IMG/VR virus record: IMGVR_UViG_3300021137_000001
Coordinates: 1-64,000 of that record
Reading direction: 5' to 3' (one strand)
Source: a virus
DNA: 64,000 bases
Below are positions 44,804 to 52,610 of the stretch, piece by piece. The notes under the pieces were generated by a model. It made no database searches. It was not told where the DNA came from and saw only the letters and a program-made list of their open reading frames with translations. Position numbers and translations under genes: made by a program. How positions within the stretch are numbered: position 1 is the stretch's first letter; each line of letters begins with the position of its first letter.

Positions 44804-45228
44804 TCTAATTTTCCTAATAATTCAAACCCGGAGATAGTTTGTTTGTATTCATCTGCTCCGCCCATATACAAATAAGTAAATCCTAATGCTTTGTATATAG
44901 CACACTCATTCTTTAAACTTTCTATTCCTAATCGCAATTTAGGATTATCATAATCCCATGCAAACTGTAAACTTTCAGCATTATTAACATCGTATTTTTT
45001 AACTAAACTAAATGCTATTAATTGACCCTGATTATGATATCCGATTATGTCAGTATTACTATCTAAATATTGTTGATTAAAAATTGGCATTACGCTACTA
45101 AACTTTTTATACTCGCAGTACTTGCGATAAATGAGATTTAATTCTGATATATCAGGGTTGCGGATATATTGCCAGTTGGTTGATGTTGTATAATTGGTTT
45201 TTGCCAGATTTATTCTTGCGTATTTCAT
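44800..45228 (-). CDS. GNAT/aminoacyl-transferase-like protein
   Basis: 142 residues. GQLIAFSLVKKYD, then SLQFAWDYDNPKLRLGIESL and ECAIYKALGFTYLYMGG follow the acetyltransferase/arginyl-transferase C-terminal pattern (a fold with a helix after LGF). It sits in a four-gene unit with the amidinotransferase, so it may act on the same small molecule. The assignment is from motifs only. Confidence 0.6.
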   Translation of the reverse strand: MKYARINLAKTNYTTSTNWQYIRNPDISELNLIYRKYCEYKKFSSVMPIFNQQYLDSNTDIIGYHNQGQLIAFSLVKKYDVNNAESLQFAWDYDNPKLRLGIESLKNECAIYKALGFTYLYMGGADEYKQTISGFELLGKLE

Positions 45229-45232
45229 TAAA

Positions 45233-45727
45233 TTACTTATGGCGCCACGTTACTACTTCGTCTAACTCTGATTGACTCCATGTATCATAATATCCCTTAG
45301 CACGAATTTGATCAGACGCCGCAGTTAATTTACTCAACGGAGAGATTACAAATAATCCACATTGCCCAAAGTTCATATTAACCCCTGCAATATATTCTTT
45401 TACATCTGGGTGGTCTTCTAATAGAACATAATCATTTTGCATAATGTTAGCATTCAATTCTAATGCTAACTGTTGGCAATCTTCACCAGAGATTAGTGTA
45501 TGGTCAAAGCATATAACTGCTACGTCATACTGTCCGAACATAGTTAAACTTTCGTTGACAGTTTTGGTTAAGTCTGCTATACTACTTTCGATTATAAGGA
45601 TTTTATTGTTTATGCGAGCTTGTCTTGCATACAGGCAAGGCGGCCAATTATTTAATGCAGGATTTGGTTTCTCTACAAATGACGTCAACCATTCGATTAA
45701 TTGAGTCTTTATTAAATTGAAGTTCAT
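45233..45727 (-). CDS. hypothetical protein, first gene of the minus cassette
   Basis: 164 residues. LNNWPPCLYARQARINN has Trp-Pro-Pro-Cys, an unusual motif; YDVAVICFDHTLI and VNMNFGQCGLFVISPLSKL complete an alpha/beta pattern. A TTAAATA element lies close before the ATG. Its stop is four bases from the next gene. Family not recognised. Confidence 0.6.
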   Translation of the reverse strand: MNFNLIKTQLIEWLTSFVEKPNPALNNWPPCLYARQARINNKILIIESSIADLTKTVNESLTMFGQYDVAVICFDHTLISGEDCQQLALELNANIMQNDYVLLEDHPDVKEYIAGVNMNFGQCGLFVISPLSKLTAASDQIRAKGYYDTWSQSELDEVVTWRHK

Positions 45728-45751
45728 ACTACTATTTAAGGTAGATTTAGG

Positions 45752-45780
45752 TTGACAAAATATTATTTTGGCTGTATAAT
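45752..45780 (+). promoter_or_regulatory. early promoter, consensus
   Basis: TTGACA (45752-45757), 17 bases, TATAAT (45775-45780), divergent from the minus cassette; drives the lipoprotein gene. Confidence 0.85.
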
Positions 45781-45812
45781 GCTATACATACACTAACAAC
45801 AAGGAGCAACAA

Positions 45813-45977
45813 ATGACTAAACTTATTATTATTTTTATCTGCCTTAATTTAACTGCTTGCGGGTGGGACCAGAAGAAATGTGTAGATGGAAAGTTATACC
45901 ACAAGCCCTACGGAAATGGACCGTACCTACTCGAAAACGGTATCACTTGCCTACCTGAAGATAAGGAAACAAAATGA
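45813..45977 (+). CDS. small lipoprotein
   Basis: 54 residues from ATG 45813 with AAGGAG seven bases before it. MTKLIIIFICLNLTACG holds a lipobox (LTAC) with Cys16 as the acylated residue, followed by KKCVDGKLYHKPYGNG and ENGITCLPEDKETK. Membrane anchored; could be a lysis accessory (spanin-like) or superinfection protein. Overlaps the next gene's start. Confidence 0.75.
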   Translation: MTKLIIIFICLNLTACGWDQKKCVDGKLYHKPYGNGPYLLENGITCLPEDKETK

Positions 45978-46261
45978 AAAACTTAGCACAGTATATTGAA
46001 CAGAAAAATACTTGGGCAATTTTTTTTAAAAGCCCAACTTATGATGTTAATAACTTATCAGAACGTGATTGTCAAAATCTGTACGATAGTTTAGACAATG
46101 ACCTAAGCCCAGAGAACTTAACTTGTGACGGCGAACTTAGCGGAGCAAACATTCGCGGTCGCGCACGTTTATTGAACTCAGCGGCAAAAGAGTTAGTTAC
46201 GATAATTCGTGCTAACAACTACACAATCCCCTACTCCGACTTCCGCGAACTTAATTTTTAA
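45974..46261 (+). CDS. hypothetical small early protein
   Basis: 95 residues starting in the stop of the lipoprotein (ATGA). MKNLAQYIEQKNTWAIFF, then NIRGRARLLNSAAKELVTIIRAN. Helical with a C-terminal acidic/aromatic tail. No motif. Early class by promoter. Confidence 0.6.
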   Translation: MKNLAQYIEQKNTWAIFFKSPTYDVNNLSERDCQNLYDSLDNDLSPENLTCDGELSGANIRGRARLLNSAAKELVTIIRANNYTIPYSDFRELNF

Positions 46262-46265
46262 TCAC

Positions 46266-46294
46266 TTGACTTTTTGGTAAAATGGCTGTATAAT
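46266..46294 (+). promoter_or_regulatory. early promoter
   Basis: TTGACT (46266-46271), 17 bases, TATAAT (46289-46294). Confidence 0.8.
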
Positions 46295-46326
46295 AGCACT
46301 TATACACTAAAGCAACGGAGCACAAG

Positions 46327-46758
46327 ATGACATACACATTTGATGAGAACGTAGTTAGCGACTTACACAAAGATGCACGTGGTTCACGTCCAAATGAATA
46401 CTTTTGGGAAGAATGGTATAACATCAATGATGAAGGTAAACAGTCAATATGGGATGGCTTGCTTGTGGAACTTGACGTTACTGATAAGGAAGAACAAGCT
46501 CGCGAACAATCAGCAATTGCTAGTTTTGAACGGCACATTGCTTCATTGGAATCAATTAGCAACTCACGTGAACAATCAATCAGATGGATTCTTGAAGGCT
46601 TAGAACTTACTGAATCAGACAAACTATATGGTAGTGATTACATTTGCTACAAATTGGGTCTACCATACAGTTACGCTACACAATTTGATCTAGCAAGTGT
46701 GCGCAACGACGCAGACATATATGCGGATTTAGATGCTATTGCATATGGCAACAAATAG
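46327..46758 (+). CDS. hypothetical early protein
   Basis: 143 residues. ACGGAG ribosome site. Helical, acidic: FDENVVSDLHKDARGSRPNEYFW, then SIASFERHIASLESI-like coiled segment and a C-terminal DADIYADLDAIAYGNK. It ends one base before the promoter of the AAA+ gene. Function unknown. Confidence 0.65.
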   Translation: MTYTFDENVVSDLHKDARGSRPNEYFWEEWYNINDEGKQSIWDGLLVELDVTDKEEQAREQSAIASFERHIASLESISNSREQSIRWILEGLELTESDKLYGSDYICYKLGLPYSYATQFDLASVRNDADIYADLDAIAYGNK

Positions 46759-46759
46759 G

Positions 46760-46788
46760 TTGACAGAACAGAAAATAGACTGTATAAT
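46760..46788 (+). promoter_or_regulatory. early promoter of the AAA+ ATPase
   Basis: TTGACA (46760-46765), 17 bases, TATAAT (46783-46788), followed by a 60-base leader and AAGGAGCATTAA before the ATG at 46851. Confidence 0.85.
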
Positions 46789-46850
46789 AGCTACATAATA
46801 AGAAAACAGATAACTGTTTCAAAATTATAAAATTATTTAAGGAGCATTAA

Positions 46851-47873
46851 ATGACTGGTTTTGTTAAAATTAAAAGTGGTACTTACAGAAACGCTAAAGT
46901 AGAAAACGAAGTGTTTCCGCTTGTTAAACAATATACTGTTGGTGCTAAAGGTGGCTTTATTACTGTTGATGGTACAGGACAGTTTGGTAAGGATAAAGTA
47001 CGTGTGTTAGTAGATGGTGTAACAGACTTTGAGTTTGTACACGCAGACGAATATACAGGTACTGTTAGCACAGCAACAAAAACTTCAGCAGTAACGTCAA
47101 CAGATGAAGAACGTATTACGCAAATTGCAGAACGTTTTGAAATCTTAGATGACATGACTAAGGCAACATTGAATGGTGACATTCGTGCGCTGATTGTAAG
47201 TGGCCCTCCGGGTGTTGGTAAATCTTTTACAGTTGAACGTGAACTTGAACGTTCTGCACTGTTTGATCAAATTAGCGGACGTCGTGTAAAAAGTACTATT
47301 GTTAAAGGTAGTGCAACAGCTATTGGCTTGTACAAAACATTGTATGAGTTTAGTGATAGCAACTGCGTAATTGTATTTGATGACTGTGATAGCATCTTGT
47401 TTGATGAAGTGAGTTTGAACTTGCTTAAAGGTGCATTGGACAGTGGTAAAAATCGTAAGATTAGCTGGTTAGCTGAATCACGTGTATTGAAAAATGAAGG
47501 CATTCCAAATAGCTTTACATTTCACGGTAGCGTAATTTTTATTACAAACTTGAAATTTGATCAAGTACGTAGTCAAAAGATGAAAGATCACTTAGAAGCA
47601 TTGCAATCACGTTGTCATTACTTAGATTTGACACTTGATACAATGCGTGATAAGATTTTGCGTATCAAACAAATTGCCGATACTGGTGTGTTGTTTGCAG
47701 ACTACGATTTTGAACAATGCGCACAAGATGAGATTATTAACTTCTTGAACGTAAACAAAAACAAAATGCGTGAAATGAGTTTGCGTATGGCAATTAAAGT
47801 AGCAGAGCTACGTAAGAGCTTTCCGACAAAATGGCAGGCACTTGCTTCAACAACTTGTATGAAAGCAGGTTAA
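46851..47873 (+). CDS. AAA+ ATPase
   Basis: 340 residues. An N-terminal beta domain (1-70) is followed by Walker A GPPGVGKS (118-125), Walker B VIVFDDCD (173-180) and sensor 1 FITN region VIFITNLKF, with SQKMKDHLEALQSRC as a likely arginine-finger region. The motif order is that of DNA- or protein-remodelling AAA+ proteins. It is unlike the T4 clamp-loader gp44 in its N terminus. Partner unknown; two small genes and an HNH protein follow. Confidence 0.82.
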   Translation: MTGFVKIKSGTYRNAKVENEVFPLVKQYTVGAKGGFITVDGTGQFGKDKVRVLVDGVTDFEFVHADEYTGTVSTATKTSAVTSTDEERITQIAERFEILDDMTKATLNGDIRALIVSGPPGVGKSFTVERELERSALFDQISGRRVKSTIVKGSATAIGLYKTLYEFSDSNCVIVFDDCDSILFDEVSLNLLKGALDSGKNRKISWLAESRVLKNEGIPNSFTFHGSVIFITNLKFDQVRSQKMKDHLEALQSRCHYLDLTLDTMRDKILRIKQIADTGVLFADYDFEQCAQDEIINFLNVNKNKMREMSLRMAIKVAELRKSFPTKWQALASTTCMKAG

Positions 47874-48139
47874 TGCGACATCGCAAGCGTAGAGTCTTAG
47901 AGGGTAGCTGGTTTAACTTAAACAGTGTAACCAGCCCCGCAACAGGTCGTAAGCACTATGTGGTCAGTGCTAATGCCTACAGACTATTAAAGTTAGAAGG
48001 CATGAACATAGACGATGTGCGTGATCACTTTGACCCACATCATAATAGAGGTAGTAAGCACAGTACTTCGTGGAAGTTTAGAAGCCGTGAACAAGCAGAA
48101 CAATTACTTACAATGGCAATATTAAAGTTCGGAGGATAA
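47873..48139 (+). CDS. small basic protein after the AAA+ gene
   Basis: 88 residues from ATG 47873, which overlaps the AAA+ stop as TAATG. RHRKRRVLEGSWFNLN is strongly basic, and HFDPHHNRGSKHSTSWKFRS is His/Arg-rich. A nucleic-acid-binding role is plausible. Unknown family. Confidence 0.65.
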   Translation: MRHRKRRVLEGSWFNLNSVTSPATGRKHYVVSANAYRLLKLEGMNIDDVRDHFDPHHNRGSKHSTSWKFRSREQAEQLLTMAILKFGG

Positions 48140-48140
48140 G

Positions 48141-48515
48141 ATGGCTACTGGATACGCTCACGCAACAATTGAACGGCAGTTTCTAGCAGAAACAATACGT
48201 AAAGCAAAGTACGCGGCAAAGACAACTAGGAATCTTGCTTTCCTAGTTGACTTGGACTATGTTATTGGTTTACTAAAAGCGCAGTCCGGCAAGTGTGCGA
48301 TTACAGGTTGGGATTTAGAATTTACACGCGGCGGGACCTTCAAGGGAAGTATGAATCCTCGAGGTTGCACGATGGATAGAATTGATAACGACAAAGGTTA
48401 TATTCGAGGTAATATTCAATTGACCTGTGTGTTGCCTAATATGATTCGGGGAACAATGTCGTTGGAGTCATTTAAATCTTTGTGCAATGATGTAGTTGCA
48501 CATACAGGAAAATAA
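48141..48515 (+). CDS. HNH endonuclease-like protein
   Basis: 124 residues. CAITGWDLEFTRGG, then GCTMDRIDNDKGYIRGNIQLTC carries the HNH-type core (ITG, DRIDND, GN-IQLTC), with PNMIRGTMSLESF after it. The type occurs in many phages as a free nuclease or mobile gene. Ends one base before the tiny membrane gene. Confidence 0.78.
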   Translation: MATGYAHATIERQFLAETIRKAKYAAKTTRNLAFLVDLDYVIGLLKAQSGKCAITGWDLEFTRGGTFKGSMNPRGCTMDRIDNDKGYIRGNIQLTCVLPNMIRGTMSLESFKSLCNDVVAHTGK

Positions 48516-48516
48516 G

Positions 48517-48624
48517 ATGGACAACAACACAGCCGCACTATTATTACTTGCTGGTACAGCTTATTTGGTAGGTTGGTGCGGCTGGAGTGCTTGGTGGTTT
48601 TTGTTTGCAGTATTATTGATGTAA
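48517..48624 (+). CDS. tiny membrane protein
   Basis: 35 residues: MDNNTAALLLLAGTAYLV then GWCGWSAWWFLFAVLLM. One transmembrane helix with a Trp-rich second half; holin-like or membrane-inserted early toxin are possibilities. ATAAGATG context; starts right after the HNH stop. Confidence 0.5.
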   Translation: MDNNTAALLLLAGTAYLVGWCGWSAWWFLFAVLLM

Positions 48625-48631
48625 TAGCTTT

Positions 48632-48663
48632 CACTGTGTCGCATGTATGCTCCTGACACAGTG
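48632..48663 (+). other. stable stem-loop
   Basis: CACTGTGTC and GACACAGTG form a nine-base-pair stem with a 14-base loop, just before the terminator. Possibly part of a two-hairpin terminator. Confidence 0.6.
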
Positions 48664-48668
48664 ACCTC

Positions 48669-48703
48669 AAAGCCCGATGTTTAATCGCATTGGGCTTTTT
48701 TTT
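48669..48703 (+). terminator. rho-independent terminator
   Basis: AAAGCCC-GATG / CATTGGGC hairpin followed by eight or more T residues. Closes the early block. Confidence 0.9.
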
Positions 48704-48708
48704 ATCGG

Positions 48709-48737
48709 TTGCTCTCTATAACTTAATCGCGTATAAT
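48709..48737 (+). promoter_or_regulatory. early promoter, leaderless
   Basis: TTGCTC (48709-48714), 17 bases, TATAAT (48732-48737). Five bases before ATG 48743. Confidence 0.65.
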
Positions 48738-48742
48738 AAACT

Positions 48743-49870
48743 ATGACCTATAAATTCATCGAAGATTTTTTAGAAATAATGGCTGGTTACGATAACAATA
48801 TCGCACCAAACATATTTCACGTTGCTAACTACACCCCAACTATTAGCCTTGCTCGTTACGACCATACAATAGTTGAGAGCATGGGCGCACATACACGTTA
48901 TGGTGGCGCACTAACTGATAAGCAAGCTGACTTGGCTGTACGCCTAGTGCTTAAATATCGTAAGCAATTTACTAAACTTGGTATTGATGTAACGCCAGCC
49001 GAGAACCCACAGTATCGCAGACCAGTGCGCATTATTAACAGAGCAAAACGTGTATGGTTAGATGATGAACGTATTGCTATGCGCTTCCCATACGACATGG
49101 CGATTATTAAAGAAGTGCAGACATACAGAAATCAAAGTCAAGGGCGCATGAAGTTTGATAGCGAAGATAAGATATGGTATCTAGCATTAACAGAATCAAA
49201 CATCTGTTGGGCAGTTGCATTTAGCGAACTATATAACTTTGAAGTCGATGAGCTTGTACAAAACTTAAACACACTAATCACAACATGCGAAGCAGAACTG
49301 TATGAGATTAAACTTGTATATGATGCGGTGCATGGCTTTAAGATTACTAACGCGGCTGATAGTTTAATTGAATACATCAATACTAACTTAGGTGGGTTTG
49401 GTCTCGACAATGCAGTTGCACTAATTGATAATGCAAGTGTGCTAGGTTATACGTATGACGAAATGATTATACACCCTGCACTATTAGATGTGTTTAATAT
49501 GCGTCGTAACATACATCTACCAACTACAGCAAGTGCCCTTACGCTTGTTTTAGACTATGCAGAGCTAACTAATCGCTACCCTGTATGTATATACGACCCA
49601 TCAATGACATCAACGGATATGGATTTAAGCAGGTTTAGTGAAAGCGAAATTGTACGCTTTAATCATAGTGGTAAAACAAAGACTTGCGATTATAACATAG
49701 ATTGTGTTAAAGTAGTATATGCAAACAAGATACCAACGACATGGGAGTATCCAGTGCCGTTACTTATATCAACTGCTGAGATGATGTTTGGTGGTAAACG
49801 GATGGAATGGATTAATCGAGCAGAGAAGATTGTTTACTATACCAATGTTAAATTGAGAGAAGCTGATTAA
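48743..49870 (+). CDS. HARP-like DNA-binding protein
   Basis: 375 residues. Around residues 112-150 the sequence FPYDMAIIKEVQTYRNQSQG then KFDSEDKIWYLALTESN resembles the HARP domain of SMARCAL1/HepA proteins that recognises fork DNA. The rest is alpha-helical with no helicase motifs. Upstream promoter predicts a leaderless message. Possible role in fork handling with UvsW, which is two genes downstream. Confidence 0.55.
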   Translation: MTYKFIEDFLEIMAGYDNNIAPNIFHVANYTPTISLARYDHTIVESMGAHTRYGGALTDKQADLAVRLVLKYRKQFTKLGIDVTPAENPQYRRPVRIINRAKRVWLDDERIAMRFPYDMAIIKEVQTYRNQSQGRMKFDSEDKIWYLALTESNICWAVAFSELYNFEVDELVQNLNTLITTCEAELYEIKLVYDAVHGFKITNAADSLIEYINTNLGGFGLDNAVALIDNASVLGYTYDEMIIHPALLDVFNMRRNIHLPTTASALTLVLDYAELTNRYPVCIYDPSMTSTDMDLSRFSESEIVRFNHSGKTKTCDYNIDCVKVVYANKIPTTWEYPVPLLISTAEMMFGGKRMEWINRAEKIVYYTNVKLREAD

Positions 49871-50664
49871 TGGCAACAAAAATTTTAGTAGTCGGATGTT
49901 CGTTTTCAAATGGTCATGGGCTCAATGATCAGGACAATGGCGATTGTAATAAATCTGATCCAAAACTTTGGGTTAATCAGGTATGCAATAAAGTTTGGCC
50001 TAATTCAGACATAACTAATCTTGCGAAAACTGGAGCAAATAATAATTGGATATTCTTTGAAACTATAAGCGCATTATTATTAAATGAATATGATATTGTT
50101 TTAGTAGAATGGACGGCGATACCTAGATTCAATATTAAAGTAGGATTAGAATTGTACACCGTTGAATCAATGTTAAATTCAGAATCAATTGATATTAATA
50201 TTAATAACAATATAACTTATACCAGTAAATGGCTAAACTCATTAGGTGATAATTTACGAAAAATACATAACGATCATTGGGATATTTTAGATCTTGTCAA
50301 ATATATAAATGTCATATTGCAAATACACAAAGGAAAAACATTTTTTATCAATGGGTTGGCTCCGTGGCCAGATCAATATTTTACTAAGAAAAAAATTCAG
50401 TATCCATCTGAATTATCAAATTTTGAACAAAATATGTTTGCTATAAGTACCAGAGATGACGATGAAATATTTGCTCTTTATGAAATGGTACATAATCAAT
50501 ATCAACAATATGGAGGAGTACGTCAAGAGCATTGGTTAAATTTATATAGCTCATTGATGTCGATGCAAGTTGATTATATAAGCGATACAGATCTGCACCC
50601 AGGTTACAAAAGTCAAGATATATTTGCAGAATATTTAATATCACAACTAAGAGAAAATAATTAA
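49870..50664 (+). CDS. SGNH/GDSL-type hydrolase
   Basis: 264 residues. Block I VVGCSFSNGHGLND (nucleophile Ser), NLAKTGANNNWIF (Asn of block III), and C-terminal DTDLHPGYKSQ (Asp/His dyad) are the SGNH signatures. Family members are acyl- or carbohydrate esterases. It is AT-rich compared with its neighbours and inserted between the HARP-like gene and uvsW with one-base overlaps, an accessory gene possibly deacylating a glycan. Confidence 0.75.
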   Translation: MATKILVVGCSFSNGHGLNDQDNGDCNKSDPKLWVNQVCNKVWPNSDITNLAKTGANNNWIFFETISALLLNEYDIVLVEWTAIPRFNIKVGLELYTVESMLNSESIDININNNITYTSKWLNSLGDNLRKIHNDHWDILDLVKYINVILQIHKGKTFFINGLAPWPDQYFTKKKIQYPSELSNFEQNMFAISTRDDDEIFALYEMVHNQYQQYGGVRQEHWLNLYSSLMSMQVDYISDTDLHPGYKSQDIFAEYLISQLRENN

Positions 50665-51680
50665 TGGCACTAGCTAGACTGATAATCAAAGATGAAGTTA
50701 ATGTAAAGATCGAAGGACTAGACTTACATGAACGCAAAGAACTCAGCAACATGTTCAAGTATGAAATTCCGGGCGCACGTTATCTACCAAGTGTACGTCT
50801 TGGTCGTTGGGATGGCAAGATTGCTTACTTTCAGTTAGGTGGTAGCACGTACACTAACTTGCTTGCTGAGATATTACCATACTTAGATGAGCGTGGGTAT
50901 AACATTGAGTTGGAAGATTTACGTGACTATAGAACACAGTTTAGTTTTGCGCAGGTAACAGAACAAACATTCGCACACAAAGTATGGCCAGCTAAACATC
51001 CGATTGCGGGCCAGCCAGTTGTGCTACGAGATTATCAAATTGAAATCATTAACAAGTTTCTTGAGAACCCACAGTGCATACAAGAAATTGCAACTGGCGC
51101 AGGTAAGACATTAATTACTGCGGCACTAAGTTATAGCTGTGAACAATACGGTCGTACTGTAGTAATCGTACCAAACAAATCACTTGTTACACAAACAGAA
51201 GCAGACTACATTAACTTGGGACTAGACGTTGGTGTTTACTTTGGTGACAGAAAAGAATATGGACGTACACATACAATATGTACATGGCAAAGTCTTAACA
51301 TTATGCTTAAGAACACTAAGTCAGCAGAAGCCGATGTTACTATAATGGAATTTTTAGAAGGTGTTGTATGCGTTATGGTCGACGAATGTTTTGATAGTGA
51401 TAGTAAGGTATTAACTCCGACTGGATATGTGGCTATTAAAAATATAAAAGCTGGTGACAAAGTAATTAACTATTCGGAAAATACTAAAGAATTTAAGATA
51501 GATACTGTAGTTAAACAACATATAAATTTAACTAATTCGTCTAGCGAAAAAATGTATGAGCTAACCTTTGATAATGGAGTATCTATCCGTGTAACTGGCA
51601 ATCATAAATTTTTAACTAATTTGGGTTGGTGCAGGGCCGACGAATTATCAGATAACCATGAAATTGTAAATAAAACATAA
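50664..51680 (+). CDS. uvsW: UvsW helicase N-half fused to N-intein
   Basis: Residues 1-241 are the UvsW N half: a DNA-binding N domain (PSVRLGRWDGKIAYF), Q-like LRDYQ (121-125), motif I IATGAGKT (142-149) and the first half of motif II, VDE (239-241). At base 51387 the N-intein begins: CFDSDSKVLTPTG, GDKVINYS, and block B RVTGNHKFLT, 97 residues to the stop. The helicase DECH motif is thus split between DE and CH. Splicing with the 52597 gene would restore a 485-residue protein (T4 UvsW is 503). Confidence 0.9.
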   Translation: MALARLIIKDEVNVKIEGLDLHERKELSNMFKYEIPGARYLPSVRLGRWDGKIAYFQLGGSTYTNLLAEILPYLDERGYNIELEDLRDYRTQFSFAQVTEQTFAHKVWPAKHPIAGQPVVLRDYQIEIINKFLENPQCIQEIATGAGKTLITAALSYSCEQYGRTVVIVPNKSLVTQTEADYINLGLDVGVYFGDRKEYGRTHTICTWQSLNIMLKNTKSAEADVTIMEFLEGVVCVMVDECFDSDSKVLTPTGYVAIKNIKAGDKVINYSENTKEFKIDTVVKQHINLTNSSSEKMYELTFDNGVSIRVTGNHKFLTNLGWCRADELSDNHEIVNKT

Positions 51681-51683
51681 ATA
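51676..51683 (+). promoter_or_regulatory. late promoter element before the uvsW endonuclease
   Basis: CATAAATA overlaps the stop of the N-intein half, 24 bases before the ATG at 51708. Confidence 0.5.
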
Positions 51684-51707
51684 CATATAACTAATGCAGA
51701 AGTCCTT

Positions 51708-52610
51708 ATGAAAATACAATACAATAAATGGATAGAATTACTCAATGACAGACTAATAGAACATAATCAATCTATTAGAGTAATCGAGTACTCTAGTGGC
51801 ACATTAACATTGTCGAGCGGTGAAACTTTACTAGATAATAAGTTTGAGAAATTTAAAAAACGAGTTATGAATAAAAAAACCACAATGTGGGTAGATAATA
51901 TGGATAACTTATTCCATGGTACAGTTACTGAAAAAGAAATTAAATCTAAATTGGCGGCAATTGGCGGGTTGTCAGTACAAGAAAAATACGGTGAAAATAT
52001 TAGATTAAATCTTAATACAGGTACCCCATGGAATAAAGGTACCAAAGGACAAAATATAGGTACAGGTACTCCCCGACCACAAGCAGTTAAAGACAAAATT
52101 AGTGAAAAAAATTCCGGCAACAGAAATGGTATGTACGGAATTAAGATGACTGAACAAGATAGACAAAAAAAATCATCATTAATGAAACAAAAAATATTAG
52201 CAGGAGAGTTTACTCCTAACAGCAATAATAGAAATACTCATTGGGACACGAAATTTAATAGTAAATCGTATAGGTCAAGTTGGGAGGCATTATATCAATA
52301 TATTAACCCTTTTGCAGAATACGAGACACTGAGGATAGAATATAATTTGCATGATAAAAGACATATTTATATTGTGGATTTTGTAGATCATGTCAATAAA
52401 CTAGTGGTAGAAGTTAAACCTAAAGAATTGTGCATTGGAGAGAAATTTGGTGCGAAAATGTCGGCACTAACTGCATGGGCCAACAATAATAACTATAAAA
52501 CACTATTAGTTAATAAAAAGTGGTTACAAGAACAAGTAGTTGATATTGATTACAGTATGTTTGATACAAAAACTGCAAAAAAAATAAAGGCGTTATATGA
52601 AACTAATTAA
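51708..52610 (+). CDS. homing endonuclease inside the uvsW split-intein locus, gp4-like catalytic core
   Basis: 300 residues. The middle has NUMOD3-like elements (NSGNRNGMYGIKMTEQDR) and GTPWNKGTKG. The C-terminal core is SYRSSWEALYQYI, YIVDFVDH, LVVEVKP, then KMSALTAWANNNNYKTLLV: the same motif order and wording as the phage gp4 head-completion nuclease (YRSSWE, PDF, EIKP, WA). It has its own late promoter and overlaps the C-intein gene by 14 bases. Confidence 0.85.
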   Translation: MKIQYNKWIELLNDRLIEHNQSIRVIEYSSGTLTLSSGETLLDNKFEKFKKRVMNKKTTMWVDNMDNLFHGTVTEKEIKSKLAAIGGLSVQEKYGENIRLNLNTGTPWNKGTKGQNIGTGTPRPQAVKDKISEKNSGNRNGMYGIKMTEQDRQKKSSLMKQKILAGEFTPNSNNRNTHWDTKFNSKSYRSSWEALYQYINPFAEYETLRIEYNLHDKRHIYIVDFVDHVNKLVVEVKPKELCIGEKFGAKMSALTAWANNNNYKTLLVNKKWLQEQVVDIDYSMFDTKTAKKIKALYETN

